This document shows, one piece after another, positions 12,439 through 22,700 of a stretch of 64,000 nt of DNA. The number at the start of each line of letters is the position of its first letter. The stretch's first letter is position 1. The stretch is from the NCBI GenBank assembly GCA_020726505.1, contig JAHLEZ010000010.1:1798001-1862000 (forward strand). Reading direction: 5' to 3'. The DNA comes from Leptodontidium sp. MPI-SDFR-AT-0119 (Eukaryota; Ascomycota; Leotiomycetes; Helotiales; Leptodontidiaceae). The position numbers were made by a program, and so were the translations under genes. The notes under the pieces are model-generated. The model worked only from the letters and a program-made list of their open reading frames with translations, did no database searches and was not told the DNA's origin.

Positions 12439-13090
12439 TGGCCGTAATCAATAGAACTAGCTCAGATGCACAATGAAGAGATAGATTCTCAAAGATGTGC
12501 TCCATGTTGGGCTTTCAGGTATTATGTTTCTAGAGGCTTGGCAAGTACAGCTATCGTGAAGTCCTTCCATATCATGGATATCACCGATGACCTTGAAAAG
12601 GCTTTCTATGGGTATAGCCATTCAGCCGCGAACTCCTGCCAGTCTCTCCAGGCAGTCCATGTTTCATCTTTCCCTTCCCCTCAGCTCGAGTACCCTCACT
12701 GGTCTATATAGCTTCTCAACAACGTACCAGAGGTGGTCACGGCTCTAGTCTCGATTGCAAATTGAGATTTACATCCATCGCGTAATTAACCATTCACACG
12801 TCTGGAAACCTGCAGGAGCCAGCTGTGCGGGTGGCGATTACTTGGGCACAAGGGGTCGTGTTCACTAATCAACTGCAGGGCCAAGACATTTAGCGGCGAC
12901 TGGAGAAGAAGAATTGATAATTCCATTCGTACCATCCCCCCGGCCCAGAACCTCCAAGGCGGACGGCGTGGGGCAGTAACACTTTTGTGTAGGCAGAATT
13001 AAGGCTAGCCACGATTCGCCGACTTGACTCAGCAAACTAACAGTCTTCACCCACCCTATGAACCTGACTAGCATATGGCATTACTCCGCT
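12439..13090. other. intergenic between convergent genes, nothing supported
   Basis: The spacer separates the 3' ends of the ABC transporter and the NmrA-like gene. Open frames at 12466-12711 and 12865-13074 show no known motif and no splice structure. Confidence 0.5.
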
Positions 13091-14197
13091 TCAAGCACCA
13101 AAGATAGTCGACAGGTCTTGCTTCCTGAAGAAATCCTCCACGGTACTAAGTGATGGTGGAGACTTCAACTGTATCTAGGCATCAGTATACACTCGATGCA
13201 CTAACAGCCCAGGTGAACTTACATCTCGAGGGTGAATGACATCAGTATCATCCCAGGACTCGTATCCAAACTCATTGAAGGCTGCAAAATTGTCCTCAAG
13301 TTCCCCCTTCAGCTCATCCGGCAAAGGCACAGGAAATTCACCCTTGGGCAAGGTCACAGGCTCGGCCTTCAAGCCAGTGGCCCGTGTAAACGCCGAGGCA
13401 AGCTCTTGCACAGTCAGATATTCTCTATATGCAATAATGTTCTTTCCAGCTGGCTCATTGACGACAAGTTCCCTGACAACGGGACCGGTATCCTCGTCGG
13501 CGGCGATGAACGGGATCCTCACATTCGCCTTTACATTCCAAAGGAATTGGACTGTCCCTTCCGCGTTCTGGATCTGTTAGCAAAGATTTATCTAAGATTT
13601 AGCAGTATGTTTGCTTACCTTGACTGGTTTCATGATTGGGTTGCCGACGTAGTTGCTTAAGAACATGCCTGGTTGGAAGATACTTGTCTTCTTCCACAGG
13701 TCCGGGTATTTCTCCCTGCCGTAATCTGCTGCCTTTGCCTTGGAGTCGAAATGGTAAACACGAGTATACTTTCCCTTGGACCACTTCGTCACGTTTGTGA
13801 GCGAGGAGAGAATGAAGCGCTCTAGCGTAGGCACCTTTGCGACTGCATCGATGACAGCCTTCAGCTGCTGGGTCTCGTACTCGCCTGCCCATGCATTCAA
13901 TGATTGTCCAGGCTTGGCCTTGTCTGCGTTGGCAGGATTGCCGTAGATGCCCCAGAAGTCGCTGACAGCAAAAATGGCACTGGCGCCTTCGAAGGCGGCT
14001 GAGAACGTTTCAGGCTTATCGAGATCGGCTTGGACGACCTGAGCTCCGCGTGCTGCTAGAGCTTGAGCCTTCGGGCTTGAGATATTGCGAGACAGAGCTC
14101 GAACTTGCCAGCTGGCGTCCTCGAGAAAGGCGTTGGCGACCGAGCCGCCCTGGTTCCCAGTGGCTCCGAGGATAACGATGATTTTTGGGGAAGACAT
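13091..14197 (-). CDS. NmrA-like family NAD(P)-binding protein
   Basis: Three exons (14197-13619, 13573-13223, 13174-13091) give 337 residues. The N-terminus KIIVILGATGNQGGSVANAF carries the GxxGxxG dinucleotide motif. It is followed by DLDKPETFSAAFEGASAIF and ERFILSSLTNVTKWSKGKY, a pattern of atypical SDRs of the NmrA/HSCARG type, which sense or use NADP(H). The usual YxxxK pair is not evident, so a redox-sensor or isoflavone-reductase-like role are both possible. The ATG at 14197 is used because the frame above it has only a GTG. The 5' half of this gene and its promoter have a decayed direct copy at 23.2-24.1 kb. Confidence 0.9.
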
Positions 14198-14923
14198 TGT
14201 GACAAGGGGCACTGATCAATTGTCCGTAGTTGTAGTAGAAGTAATATGAGAATTGGTCAAGTAGATGTAGTAGTAGTAGAAGTAATACGAAATAAATGTA
14301 ATAGTGCCGGTAGACTTATATTTGTTTCCTATCGGCGTTTACTTTCAGCGAAGGAGGTCCTGACCGAAAAGTCAGATATAATCTACGTCATCGTGGGTTT
14401 CTCTCTATTACGATGCTATCATTAATTCCTCCTGTCGTGAGTCATGTAGAGAGTCTCTACAAAGGAGATATTCTGTCGGGACACTTCGGAAACCGTGGCC
14501 ATCGGCGATGAGCAAGCTGCGAACAGGCAGGTCGGGGATAAAAATAAAAAATAAGCATATAAAAATCGGCATTAAATCAAAGCAAAGTCAAAAACAAGCC
14601 CCGCTACTTCAACTTACTAAAATTACTTTTTTGAGCCTAGCAGGTCTCCAGAGTTCTGCCTGGCATTTCCGCTACTGTAGCTGACTCGTGCTGCTTTGAA
14701 ATCTGGTAGTGGGATCTTTCGATAGATAGATTCATCCTTACAGGACTGACTAATCCATCGGAGTTACAGTAACTGCTCCGCCTAAGTGAACCAACCATCT
14801 ATAGCTGATAACATTTTCTTTCGCCTCCCCTCCCTAAACATTCATCCCTCAAACACCATTCCGTACACACCTCCCACACCGTTTTCTACCCAATCCATAA
14901 TCAATCCTAGAGCAGACCTTCCA
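14198..14923. promoter_or_regulatory. divergent promoter of the NmrA-like and DUF4267-like genes
   Basis: No gene is seen here. The NmrA-proximal part has TAGTAG-type trinucleotide runs at 14228-14280. A block at 14370-14480 (AGTCAGATATAATCTACG onward) is recognisable again in the RIP-decayed copy near 23790. An in-frame upstream ATG for the neighbouring gene lies at 14786. Confidence 0.5.
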
Positions 14924-15328
14924 ATGGCATTTCCCAATCACCTCCTCAATCCCTCCACATGGCGCCACGTCGGGCTCGGCCTCACAACCACTATCTTCGC
15001 CTTGGGAGCCTTGGCCATAGTCTCGCCGGCTGTTGGTGCAGAATCTCTCGGAGTCATCCCTACCACATCAGAAGGCCGTGAAGTGGCGGGCAAAGGAATG
15101 ATATTTCTCGGCGTGCGTGATCTGGCCGCTGCAGGAGCTCTCTATTGGTACTATTTCGAAGGGAAGCAGAAGGAAATGGGAGTGTTAACTTTGGCATGGA
15201 CTCTCGTGTGTGTGGTTGATACATGGGTTGCGACGCAGGGGCCGAAAGGATGGGACAGTGGAATTTGGACACTGTGTAGTAGGGCGGCAGTGGTTACGTT
15301 TGTTGGATTGGGACTCGTGCAGTCGTGA
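14924..15328 (+). CDS. small membrane protein, DUF4267-like
   Basis: This single-exon gene encodes 134 residues from MAFPNHLLNPSTWRHVGLGL. It has about four hydrophobic segments: LTTTIFALGALAIVSPAVG near residue 20, a segment around GVRDLAAAGALYWYY, LTLAWTLVCVVDTWVA, and AAVVTFVGLGLV at the end. The GxRD motif after the second segment is what I associate with DUF4267 proteins of unknown function. An upstream in-frame ATG at 14786 would add 46 low-complexity, Pro/Thr-rich residues, so I prefer the internal start. This gene is exactly the part missing from the decayed copy of the region at 23.2-25 kb. Confidence 0.72.
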   Translation: MAFPNHLLNPSTWRHVGLGLTTTIFALGALAIVSPAVGAESLGVIPTTSEGREVAGKGMIFLGVRDLAAAGALYWYYFEGKQKEMGVLTLAWTLVCVVDTWVATQGPKGWDSGIWTLCSRAAVVTFVGLGLVQS

Positions 15329-16017
15329 CTGCAAAACAGATTGATGTCGTGGTGAAAAATTCTAAGGAAACGAGTGGAGCAAGGGGGGGGGATTCCTCCT
15401 CGAAGATGTATGGCTACTAGGCAGTTTACATTTCAGGATTGGCTCTGTTGCAGTTGTGTCGGCGAGAGATCGATGTATTGCTGAAGCCATTGAGGGGACG
15501 AGTAAACCTAAGAGGAGGGATTGAATTTCAAAACTGTACGAATCTACGGCACTTTATACTTGAGCGATTCTTAGAAAAAGACAGATGCTGAAATGCCACG
15601 CTGAAAAATATATCCCACGATATGAGGCTGGAGTAAAATTGCCGATGTACAAGTACGCGTTCCTTCGTCAAGCTGTACGGGGGGCGTTAGGGGTAAAGGT
15701 GCAAGTGGAACCTGAGTTTGCTTACTATTCCATACTATCTTCCCACTAACTTACTGATCTTTTATTTTTATAAATTAATAATCTAGTATAGAGTTGAGAA
15801 TGAATAAAGTTAAAGTACCCTTATGTTTTTCTCGGCACGTAGGGTTTCAGTTGGAGATCGGAAGAAGTAATAGCAGCATGCTTAATTGTAGAAGCTGGCT
15901 GGCTAGGCAAAGGACGGCGGGCAAGCCTGCTACGGCCCTCGCTCTGCCAGTAACACTTTTGGGCGATGTCATAAACTTACTTCGTACTGTGGGTAAATGT
16001 TGTACATTCGATGTCTA

Positions 16018-16089
16018 TGCACTTTGCCACGGCCTTACTTGTTTAGGAATAAAAAAAAACATATAATTAGAACACGATTCGCTGTAGAG
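16018..16089. repeat. direct repeat copy A (partner 16306-16392)
   Basis: The block begins GCACTTTGCCACGGCCTTACTT and ends GATTCGCTGTAG. It returns in the same orientation after the MITE, where a 7-bp unit (GCCATTT) is also iterated. The pair suggests a local duplication that now brackets the element. Confidence 0.6.
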
Positions 16090-16130
16090 CCCTGGGTTTG
16101 TGGAACTACTTCGTATAATGGGTAAATAAT

Positions 16131-16293
16131 GTACGGAAGGGGGTTTCAAATGGGTCTCGCCCACCCAAGTATTCTGCCTTACCATTTGAGGAAGTTTATA
16201 GAGAAAATTCTAGAACTTCAGACTGTTGATTGGGAGAATAACCTACCCGTCTTACAAGGGTGGGCGAGACCCACTTGAGACCCCCTTACGTAC
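16131..16293. mobile_element. MITE with 36-bp terminal inverted repeats, TA-flanked
   Basis: The left arm (16131-16166) and the reverse complement of the right arm (16258-16293) agree at 33 of 36 positions; both contain TGGGTCTCGCCCACCC. The 91-bp core carries no ORF. If the arms begin at CGG, the element is flanked by TA on both sides, the target of Tc1/mariner elements. A similar single arm occurs at 32518-32553. Confidence 0.78.
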
Positions 16294-16305
16294 AATTATT
16301 ATCTG

Positions 16306-16392
16306 TACACTTTGCCATTTGCCATTTGCCATTTGCCACAGCCTTACTTAGGCAGTAAATATCGTGAGATTAGAAGATGATTCGCTGTAGAA
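16306..16392. repeat. direct repeat copy B with iterated GCCATTT
   Basis: Same-orientation partner of 16018-16089. TTTGCCA is repeated four times at about 16310-16338, then CAGCCTTACTTAGG and GATTCGCTGTAG match copy A. Confidence 0.6.
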
Positions 16393-17741
16393 GAGTCACA
16401 TATAAGGGGTATTAACTAAGGTCGCTATTGTACATTCGGCGATATTTAGTAACAAGGCCGTTAAGGATATTATTCCGTTCCTTAAGGAATTTGAGCTACT
16501 TTTATATTACTTAAAGACTAGTAACCGACGTATCTTTAGACCTTTTTTAGTCTTTTAAGGGGTTTGCCTATGGCCTAGGGCTAGCGGACACTGCGAATAA
16601 GGGTTCTTTAGTTCGAGCTATTGTGTAATAGTCAGGCCAGCGGTAAGAGAAGAGCAATTAAAATATAATAATCACTAGTACGCTAAGGTGACTTTAGTAC
16701 AATAAAATAGCTAAAGAAACGCTAAATAGTAACTAGTAATATTATATAATACTAAAGTTAATTGCTAAGGAGGGAAGATTATCTCTTCCCCGCTCTGCCT
16801 ATATATATACGGGGTGTAAGCACTAAGGACACGTGCCATTACAAAAAGTCCCCCGAGGAGAGAAACGCCAAGGAGGCGAGAGATATTGAAGGAAGAATTG
16901 GCGTGAGAAGCTTGGAGGCAGAGGAGCGTGTTGAAATTAGTCTCTGATTGGTTGATATTCAATGCTATCATACTATTTACAGGTGGGAGGAGCCTTCATT
17001 ATATGCTCCAGACCAGACCCCTAGCTCGGGGAGCTGGGAACTCAACAGAGCGATGCAACTTCTGCCGTCTTACTATAGGTGATGTGAAGGGATTCGGCAT
17101 TAGTAGTCATCTCTTCACATCTAACAAGAAATCCATCTCGATTTCATCATCGCCAAAACTCATTTCGGTCACAGTTGCAAGTCAAAGGAACGGTATTTGG
17201 ACCAAAAAGAACAGCTTGTACTAACAGAACAGGGTTGCTAATCTACTTCGTACATGCCCAAATGATAACGGATTTGGTGTCCATGCTCCTGTCGAATGTT
17301 CTACCAAAAGCTGGGGGTATAGACCAATAGAATGCTAGCATTTCACTACTTTTATTCCTCTTTGGGTTAAGTAGGTTTGAAAAGCACGGACGTCAAATCG
17401 GTTATCATTTAGGCAAGTACGAAGTAACAAGCTAGAAGCAGCTTGCTAGACCGGATAAGCCCCAATACCTATGCACGCGCTATCATCCGATCACTATTTC
17501 ACCAAAAAAATAAAAATAAAAAAAAGGAGAAATCCTAAAATCTATCCTTTCATGCCAAACCCTGAACCATCCTTCCATTCCATTCCCGAAAGCAAACAAT
17601 TCGCCAGCCCGCACCATTTAAACATGCAACACAACCACACCACGCTCGCTAACCAACATTGATCCGTCCAACTCGGTGCGGAATTCCCTTTACAACTCTT
17701 CGGCGATTTACACCTCCTCAACAGTCGAAAGATCAGAAACC

Positions 17742-18389
17742 TCAAGTTTGCGGAGTAACAGGCAGCGGTGCTGTATTCTTAAGCGTAACAGGTACTGATC
17801 CATTGGATGGGGTACCAGCTTGGTTCCACATAAGTCTCCACAGACCATCAGTATCAGATACTGGCTCCGCCCAGTAGAAAAGGTTTACTGCTCCACTGGG
17901 GTCGTCGTAAGCAGCGTTCTTGCCAAACCAGGAGAACCCTGTTGTTACGGCTCCCGTGGGGAGAGAGGTGTTGGTGGATGTGACGAAACCGACTTGGGTG
18001 AAGGAGCCTGAGGTCGGGGTGATGTAGAGTTGCATTCCGTCGATGCTGGAGGCGTTTGTGGAGTTGGCGGTTATGGTCCATGCTACGGTGTCATCAGACG
18101 GGTCTTCGTTGACTTGGGAATGAAATGTTAGCGTGAGAATTGATTGGGATGAGGGGAATTGGAGGAAGGGGGACTTGAACTTACAGGTGATGTTGCTGGC
18201 GACGCTGGCACCTGCTGGACTGGCGGATCCAACATATGCGAGGCCATCGGCGTAAAAGACATTGAGACCACCGAGCGTTCCTCCATAGGTGTACAGGCTG
18301 ATTTTGGTGGTAGCACGCTTGTAGAATTTGGCTGAGGCGAGGCCGGCGAGGGCGAGGACGGAAGAGAGGGTAGTGGCAGAAAACAACAT
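17742..18389 (-). CDS. small secreted protein, function unknown
   Basis: Two exons (18389-18185 and 18112-17742) give 191 residues. The N-terminus MLFSATTLSSVLALAGLASA is a clear signal peptide, followed by KFYKR, which resembles a Kex2-like KR processing site. The mature part is rich in Ser, Thr, Gly and Asn, with several N-glycosylation sequons (NIT, NST, NAS, NTS, NGS), and has aromatic patches such as WFGKN, FYWAEP and WRLMWNQ. It contains very few cysteines, so it is not a typical cysteine-rich effector. The intron has the donor GTAAGT and acceptor CCAAG. I do not recognise a named family. Confidence 0.82.
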   Translation of the reverse strand: MLFSATTLSSVLALAGLASAKFYKRATTKISLYTYGGTLGGLNVFYADGLAYVGSASPAGASVASNITCKFKSPFLQFPSSQSILTLTFHSQVNEDPSDDTVAWTITANSTNASSIDGMQLYITPTSGSFTQVGFVTSTNTSLPTGAVTTGFSWFGKNAAYDDPSGAVNLFYWAEPVSDTDGLWRLMWNQAGTPSNGSVPVTLKNTAPLPVTPQT

Positions 18390-19327
18390 TTTGAAAGAGA
18401 TAGATTTTGGATTGTGCTGGAGTGAGAGGCTGAGAGAGACAAGAAAAGATGAAGGAAAAACTGAAAGTGAAAACAGCGAAGGTGATGGTGGGCAATGAAG
18501 CAAAACGGAAAACAGCAAGAGATGGGAGAGAGATATAGGAAATCTTCAGCGAGGCCTAGACAAGAATAGCCATGACAAGGTGTTGTTCGATGTACCCAAT
18601 GGAGCAAGCTTTACTCAGCAGTGGTGAACAGAGCCAGGAGAGCAGAGACACGCGTTCCAATGCCTCCTATCTGCTTTACCGGCATAAGTCAGGCCTGTTC
18701 GCTAGGGTCATCATCCTCGCTCTTGAAGTTGAAACAATGTTCACCCAGAGGTCCAAAGCAACTCGTCTCCATAGTGAGTATAGAAAGCCAATATAAAAAT
18801 AAAATCGAATCTGTTGATATCAAATCAAACTACGCATGCATGACGTACGCTTGGCAGAAGCTACAGGGGATAAGTAAGTCGGGACCGGCGAGGCTTAGAC
18901 GTTGAAAAGGGTCCTAGAAGCCAAAAAGGGAAGCCGGCCCGAGGGAAGGGTTCTAAGGGGTTCCCCACACGTTCGACATGTGACCACTTAGGAGGAAGAC
19001 TCGATTCCGACTCAGCCCTGTTACAAAACGTGGAAGTTCTAAGGCATTAGGGTTTCGCCAAGAGAAGCTTAGTTGCTTCTTAATCGGGCGGCGGGAATTG
19101 CTTGTATCCTAGTCTCCCCACTTTATTCGGCTTTCTCTACGTATCAAACACCACTCGTTCACGGCCCCCGGTCTCGCCAATTGAAGCTGCGTAGTCTACT
19201 AGTCTAATTAGTGTTTCTGAATCGAGCAGCGGCGACCATCCGACAAACGCTGGTAGTTCGCGGTCTCCTTTTCCGAAATATACGAGCAAACGTAGGCTAT
19301 CGTCCGATGTTATACGACGAACAACTC

Positions 19328-19506
19328 TACTCCCCCCCCCCCCTAATTACTCGTAACAGTCGGTCAGATCTGAGCACAGGGTACCAAGAGAAGGTTATGA
19401 AGCCTGTAGGTGGTCCAGCACAGTGGTCTTTACTGGCGTGGTATCATACCCACAAAGTCTCCACAAAGTACCCACTGTTACAAGTAATTGGGGGGGGGGG
19501 GGGAGT
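19328..19506. mobile_element. small inverted-repeat element with poly-C/poly-G arms
   Basis: The left arm at 19328-19361 is ACT, then C12, then TAATTACTCGTAACAGT. The right arm at 19474-19506 is the complement: ACTGTTACAAGTAATT, then G14, then AGT. The loop is about 110 bp and has no ORF. The arms match over roughly 30 bp. No convincing target-site duplication is visible, so it may be a MITE or a fold-back sequence. Confidence 0.55.
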
Positions 19507-19684
19507 GTATGCACCCAGGGTTATGGGAGGTTATACCCTTATTTTTAGTGTGGTGTAGGGGTGGCAAGTGCACCGTCTAGTCAGTTCAGCGCGGCCACTA
19601 ACCTCTCCGGCAAACACCCCATAATCGAGCGTTTTCCAGAGTATCGCCGTCTTCCCAAAATAAATTCTTCTGCCGTTTTTTTTT

Positions 19685-19711
19685 GGGGGGGGGGGGGGGG
19701 GGGGGGGGGGG
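19685..19711. repeat. 27-base G homopolymer preceded by T9
   Basis: An uninterrupted run of 27 G follows nine T. It can form quadruplex structures and is prone to length variation and sequencing error. Confidence 0.9.
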
Positions 19712-20053
19712 AGATTGCAATCGTTTCATGCTTCTAAGACATCCGCGTTTCCTCTGAGGCTACACTTACGAAATCCACTGTCAACATGGCGCAGTTCGAG
19801 AATGCAATGGGATCGCAAGGTCTGGGCCTGTCCATGGGTATTGCCTAGGGCAGAAAGTCATGATGCTGTTTTCCATTTCGACTCTGGGTCGAGATACTTA
19901 AGATGCCCGTGGATGCCACCAAGTGAATAGCATCATCCGCATCTGCAACGATCTCCAGTCCTCTCTTGTTTCATTTCCTACTCTCTTGTTTCGTTTCCTA
20001 AATCTCCGTCTTTCATCAGTTGTCGCTACTCACTTTTTACATCGGCTTTCGCT

Positions 20054-21754
20054 ATGCGCTCTTTTATCTCAGCGGCCTCGTCAGGCCTTGCCCTTCTTTG
20101 TGCAGTTCCCATCTCTGCTAAGCCTCTCTCTTTCGACAAGCCTCTTCTCGAGCGGGCCCTTTCCGGCGTCAACAGCAACTCCGCCGATGATCGCTCAACA
20201 TGGTTCGACTTCGATCTCTCAACCAACTACTACGACACTGTTCCCGATACCGGCGACACTGTTGTGTACTACTTGGAGATCACCAACACCACAGCTTCTC
20301 TCGATGGTGTTGAGCGCGAAGTACAGCTCGTCAATGGCACATTCCCAGGTCCTACCATCATCGCCAACTGGGGAGACACTGTCATTGTTCACGTTACCAA
20401 CAATCTCGGCGTTGTGAACGGTTCTTCCATCCATTGGCACGGTATTCGACAAAACTACACCAACCAGAATGACGGTGTTGCTTCCATCACCCAATGTCCG
20501 AACGCCCCTGGCACAACAGAAACCTACACGTGGAGAGCTACTCAATATGGTTCATCATGGTACCATTCTCACTGGGCTCTTCAAGCTTGGAACGGTGTTC
20601 TCGGTGGCATTATCATCAACGGACCTACTTCTGCCAACTACGACGAGGATCTTGGTAACCTCTTCCTCAACGACTGGACTCATCAAACCGCCGATCAAGT
20701 TTATCTTCTGGCTGAGGCAAATGGCGTCCCAACCCTCGACAACGGTTTGATCAACGGCACCAATGTTTACGACGATGGTGGTTCCCGCTTTGAGATGACC
20801 TGGGTTTCTGGAACGAAGTACCTTCTCCGACTTGTCAACGGTGCTGTTGAGACTCACTACAAGTTCATGGTCGACAACCACACGATGACCGTCGTTGCAG
20901 CCGATTTCATCCCAGTTGAGCCCTATGTTACCAACTTCATCAACATTGGCATGGGACAACGATATGATGTCATCATCGAAGCCAACCAATCCACAGCTGA
21001 CTACTGGTTACGTGCAATCCCTCAAGTTGCTTGCTCTGACAATGACTCCGCCGACAACATCAGAGGAATCGTCAGATACGACTCCACCTCCACTTCAGAC
21101 CCGACCACCACAGGATACACCTACACTGATGCTTGCGACGATGAGACCTCCAACCTCGTCCCAGTTCTCGCTTTGGATGCCGAGTCCGATACCACCGAGG
21201 ACGACTTCGCTGTTACTGTTGCCAAATCCAACAATGTCTTCAAGTGGTACATGGCAGGAACCTCCTTCGTCTCCGACTGGGCCAACCCAACTCTGCAAAA
21301 GGTCATCGAGGGCAACACCACATACTCTAACTCCGAACATGTTATCGAACTTGATACCGCCGATGAGTGGGTTTACTTCATCATTACCACCACCCAAGCT
21401 GTTCCTCACCCGATTCATCTTCACGGTCACGATTTCTACGTCCTTGCCCAAGGAACCGGAACATACACTGAAGGCACCACTACTCTCACCACCACCAACC
21501 CTCCCAGACGTGATACTGCCATGCTCCCAGCATCAGGGTATCTTGTCATTGCCTTCGTCACCGATAACCCAGGTACCTGGTTGATGCACTGCCACATTGG
21601 ATGGCACGCAGCTGAAGGATTCTCCATTCAACTCATTGAGCGCATCGATGAGATCAGTGCCCTCACTAGCGCGGATACCCTGAACTCAACATGCACAGCC
21701 TGGGATACCTTCGTCACAACCAGCGAGATAGAGCAAGACGACTCTGGTATCTAA
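20054..21754 (+). CDS. laccase (secreted multicopper oxidase)
   Basis: This intronless gene encodes 566 residues. Residues 1-22 are a signal peptide ending ISA. All four copper-binding blocks are present: HWHG, WYHSHW, HPIHLHGHDF and HCHIGWHAAEGF. The enzyme oxidises phenols at the T1 copper and reduces oxygen to water at the trinuclear centre, outside the cell. The residue ten after the T1 cysteine is Phe, associated with higher redox potential than Leu or Met. The protein ends exactly in DSGI, the mature C-terminal plug of ascomycete laccases, so the usual removable tail is absent. N-glycosylation sequons are frequent. Lack of introns is unusual among the genes here but not rare for the family. 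Confidence 0.96.
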   Translation: MRSFISAASSGLALLCAVPISAKPLSFDKPLLERALSGVNSNSADDRSTWFDFDLSTNYYDTVPDTGDTVVYYLEITNTTASLDGVEREVQLVNGTFPGPTIIANWGDTVIVHVTNNLGVVNGSSIHWHGIRQNYTNQNDGVASITQCPNAPGTTETYTWRATQYGSSWYHSHWALQAWNGVLGGIIINGPTSANYDEDLGNLFLNDWTHQTADQVYLLAEANGVPTLDNGLINGTNVYDDGGSRFEMTWVSGTKYLLRLVNGAVETHYKFMVDNHTMTVVAADFIPVEPYVTNFINIGMGQRYDVIIEANQSTADYWLRAIPQVACSDNDSADNIRGIVRYDSTSTSDPTTTGYTYTDACDDETSNLVPVLALDAESDTTEDDFAVTVAKSNNVFKWYMAGTSFVSDWANPTLQKVIEGNTTYSNSEHVIELDTADEWVYFIITTTQAVPHPIHLHGHDFYVLAQGTGTYTEGTTTLTTTNPPRRDTAMLPASGYLVIAFVTDNPGTWLMHCHIGWHAAEGFSIQLIERIDEISALTSADTLNSTCTAWDTFVTTSEIEQDDSGI

Positions 21755-22040
21755 GCGACCAAACGAGAAGGGTTTCCTTGTCATATAAAATTTGGATGGG
21801 TTTTGTCAATGGAGCGGTACGAGTTTAGCGGCTGTGTTTTGGGCAAGAGGTAGAACGGGAACTGGCGAATGGGGGCATGGGCGGGTCAACAGCGATTTCT
21901 TTTATTTCCTTTATTTCCTTATATCGCATTATACACACCCTTGTTCTTAGCGTCGCACTGAATTTACAGAGATGAAATATTACAATTAGCTGATGGAGAC
22001 GAAGATCTTGCGGCGGCTGTATGAGTTGACGATTTGATTG
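21755..22040. other. laccase 3' flank with GATT microsatellite nearby
   Basis: There is no gene. A short (TTTATTTCC) iteration lies near 21900, and (GATT)n occurs at about 22031-22055 where the HET pseudogene begins to be recognisable. Confidence 0.5.
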
Positions 22041-22700
22041 ATTGATTGATTGATTCATACTCGGTTCCAGCTGTCCATAGGACTGCTATGCCGGAGTAGC
22101 CCAGTTTTGGCGCCAGTTGCCGAACTGCGTCTGCCGGAAAAGTTAGGTCGCGTATAAAGTAGAGCCGTATGTGATGGTAGATAGAGGTTTGGATAGGATA
22201 ACCGCATTTTTTTTTTTTTCGAAAACCGGCGGCTCTAGCCACTGAGTGTTTGTTCCAGTATATAACGCATTAGGAAACATATCAACATTCTCTTGGCAGC
22301 GAAAATGGTCGCACTCATAGTAAAGTTGCTGATCAGTGAGTATAAGCGCCGCTTCGAGAATATAGCTTCCTGATAAGTCCAACCTCTCGTCATCCATGTG
22401 CACTCCCGAACTGCCTGCCGAGGGTCCGGCAGAGTTGAGACGAAAATACTTTCGCCAACCTGCGCGAAAGACTGCGCCCTCCTAGGCGTGCCAGGAACTC
22501 CAGATAGTCCATAGCTAGAGTTACTACCCGCATGGCAATTTGGAAGTGTCACCTTCCTCTCTGCTTGAATCTACATCTTGAGAAAACGTCTTTCCCCAGA
22601 CGTAACTAAGCGCGACGTAATGGCACCGCGGAGGAGCTCGCTTTATTTCTCGGCTGTAGCAGTCAATAACTCGAAGAAATGGCATTTGATGGACACGTAG
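22040..22700 (-). pseudogene. HET-domain protein pseudogene (frameshifted)
   Basis: Reading leftward, one frame gives FLRVIDCYSREI and YVALSYVWGKTF, the start of a heterokaryon-incompatibility domain. A second stretch gives WMTRGWTYQEAIFSKRRL, and after a one-base frame change LTDQQLYYECDHFRCQ, both standard HET blocks. Further on, IRDLTFPADAV resembles the conserved region after the domain. The frame change falls at RRL|ILTD and is best explained by loss of one base. The 5' end abuts a hAT relic in the opposite orientation. The gene cannot encode a full HET protein. Confidence 0.75.

Larger units (their letters stand above)
15329..17741. other. AT-rich, repeat-derived intergenic region without genes
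   Basis: The stretch holds sequence whose decayed twin is at 24.18-24.96 kb, a TA-flanked MITE, a direct repeat flanking it, and an AT-rich stretch (16380-16760) with many TA steps that looks RIP-mutated. The open frames at 15794, 16762 and 16928 show no motifs and are not called. A sequence near 17243-17306 (CTTCGTACATGCCCAAA) recurs at about 25022. Confidence 0.6.
18390..20053. other. intergenic with homopolymer runs and a small inverted-repeat element
   Basis: No gene is supported. The region holds an inverted-repeat element with C12/G14 arms (19328-19506) and a 27-base G run (19685-19711). The sequence around 18900-19200 looks like transposon-derived filler without clear ends. The last ~130 bp before 20054 are pyrimidine-rich (TCTCTTGTTTC repeated), a usual fungal promoter feature for the laccase. 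Confidence 0.55.

Noticed and set aside
14786..14923. Upstream ATG extending the DUF4267-like protein by 46 residues
   Set aside because: The added part is low-complexity and Pro/Thr-rich, and the internal start gives a more typical N-terminus. It is kept only as an alternative.
15794..16066. 90-codon plus-strand frame in the duplicated region
   Set aside because: The equivalent sequence in the RIP copy shows no sign of coding constraint, and no motif is present.
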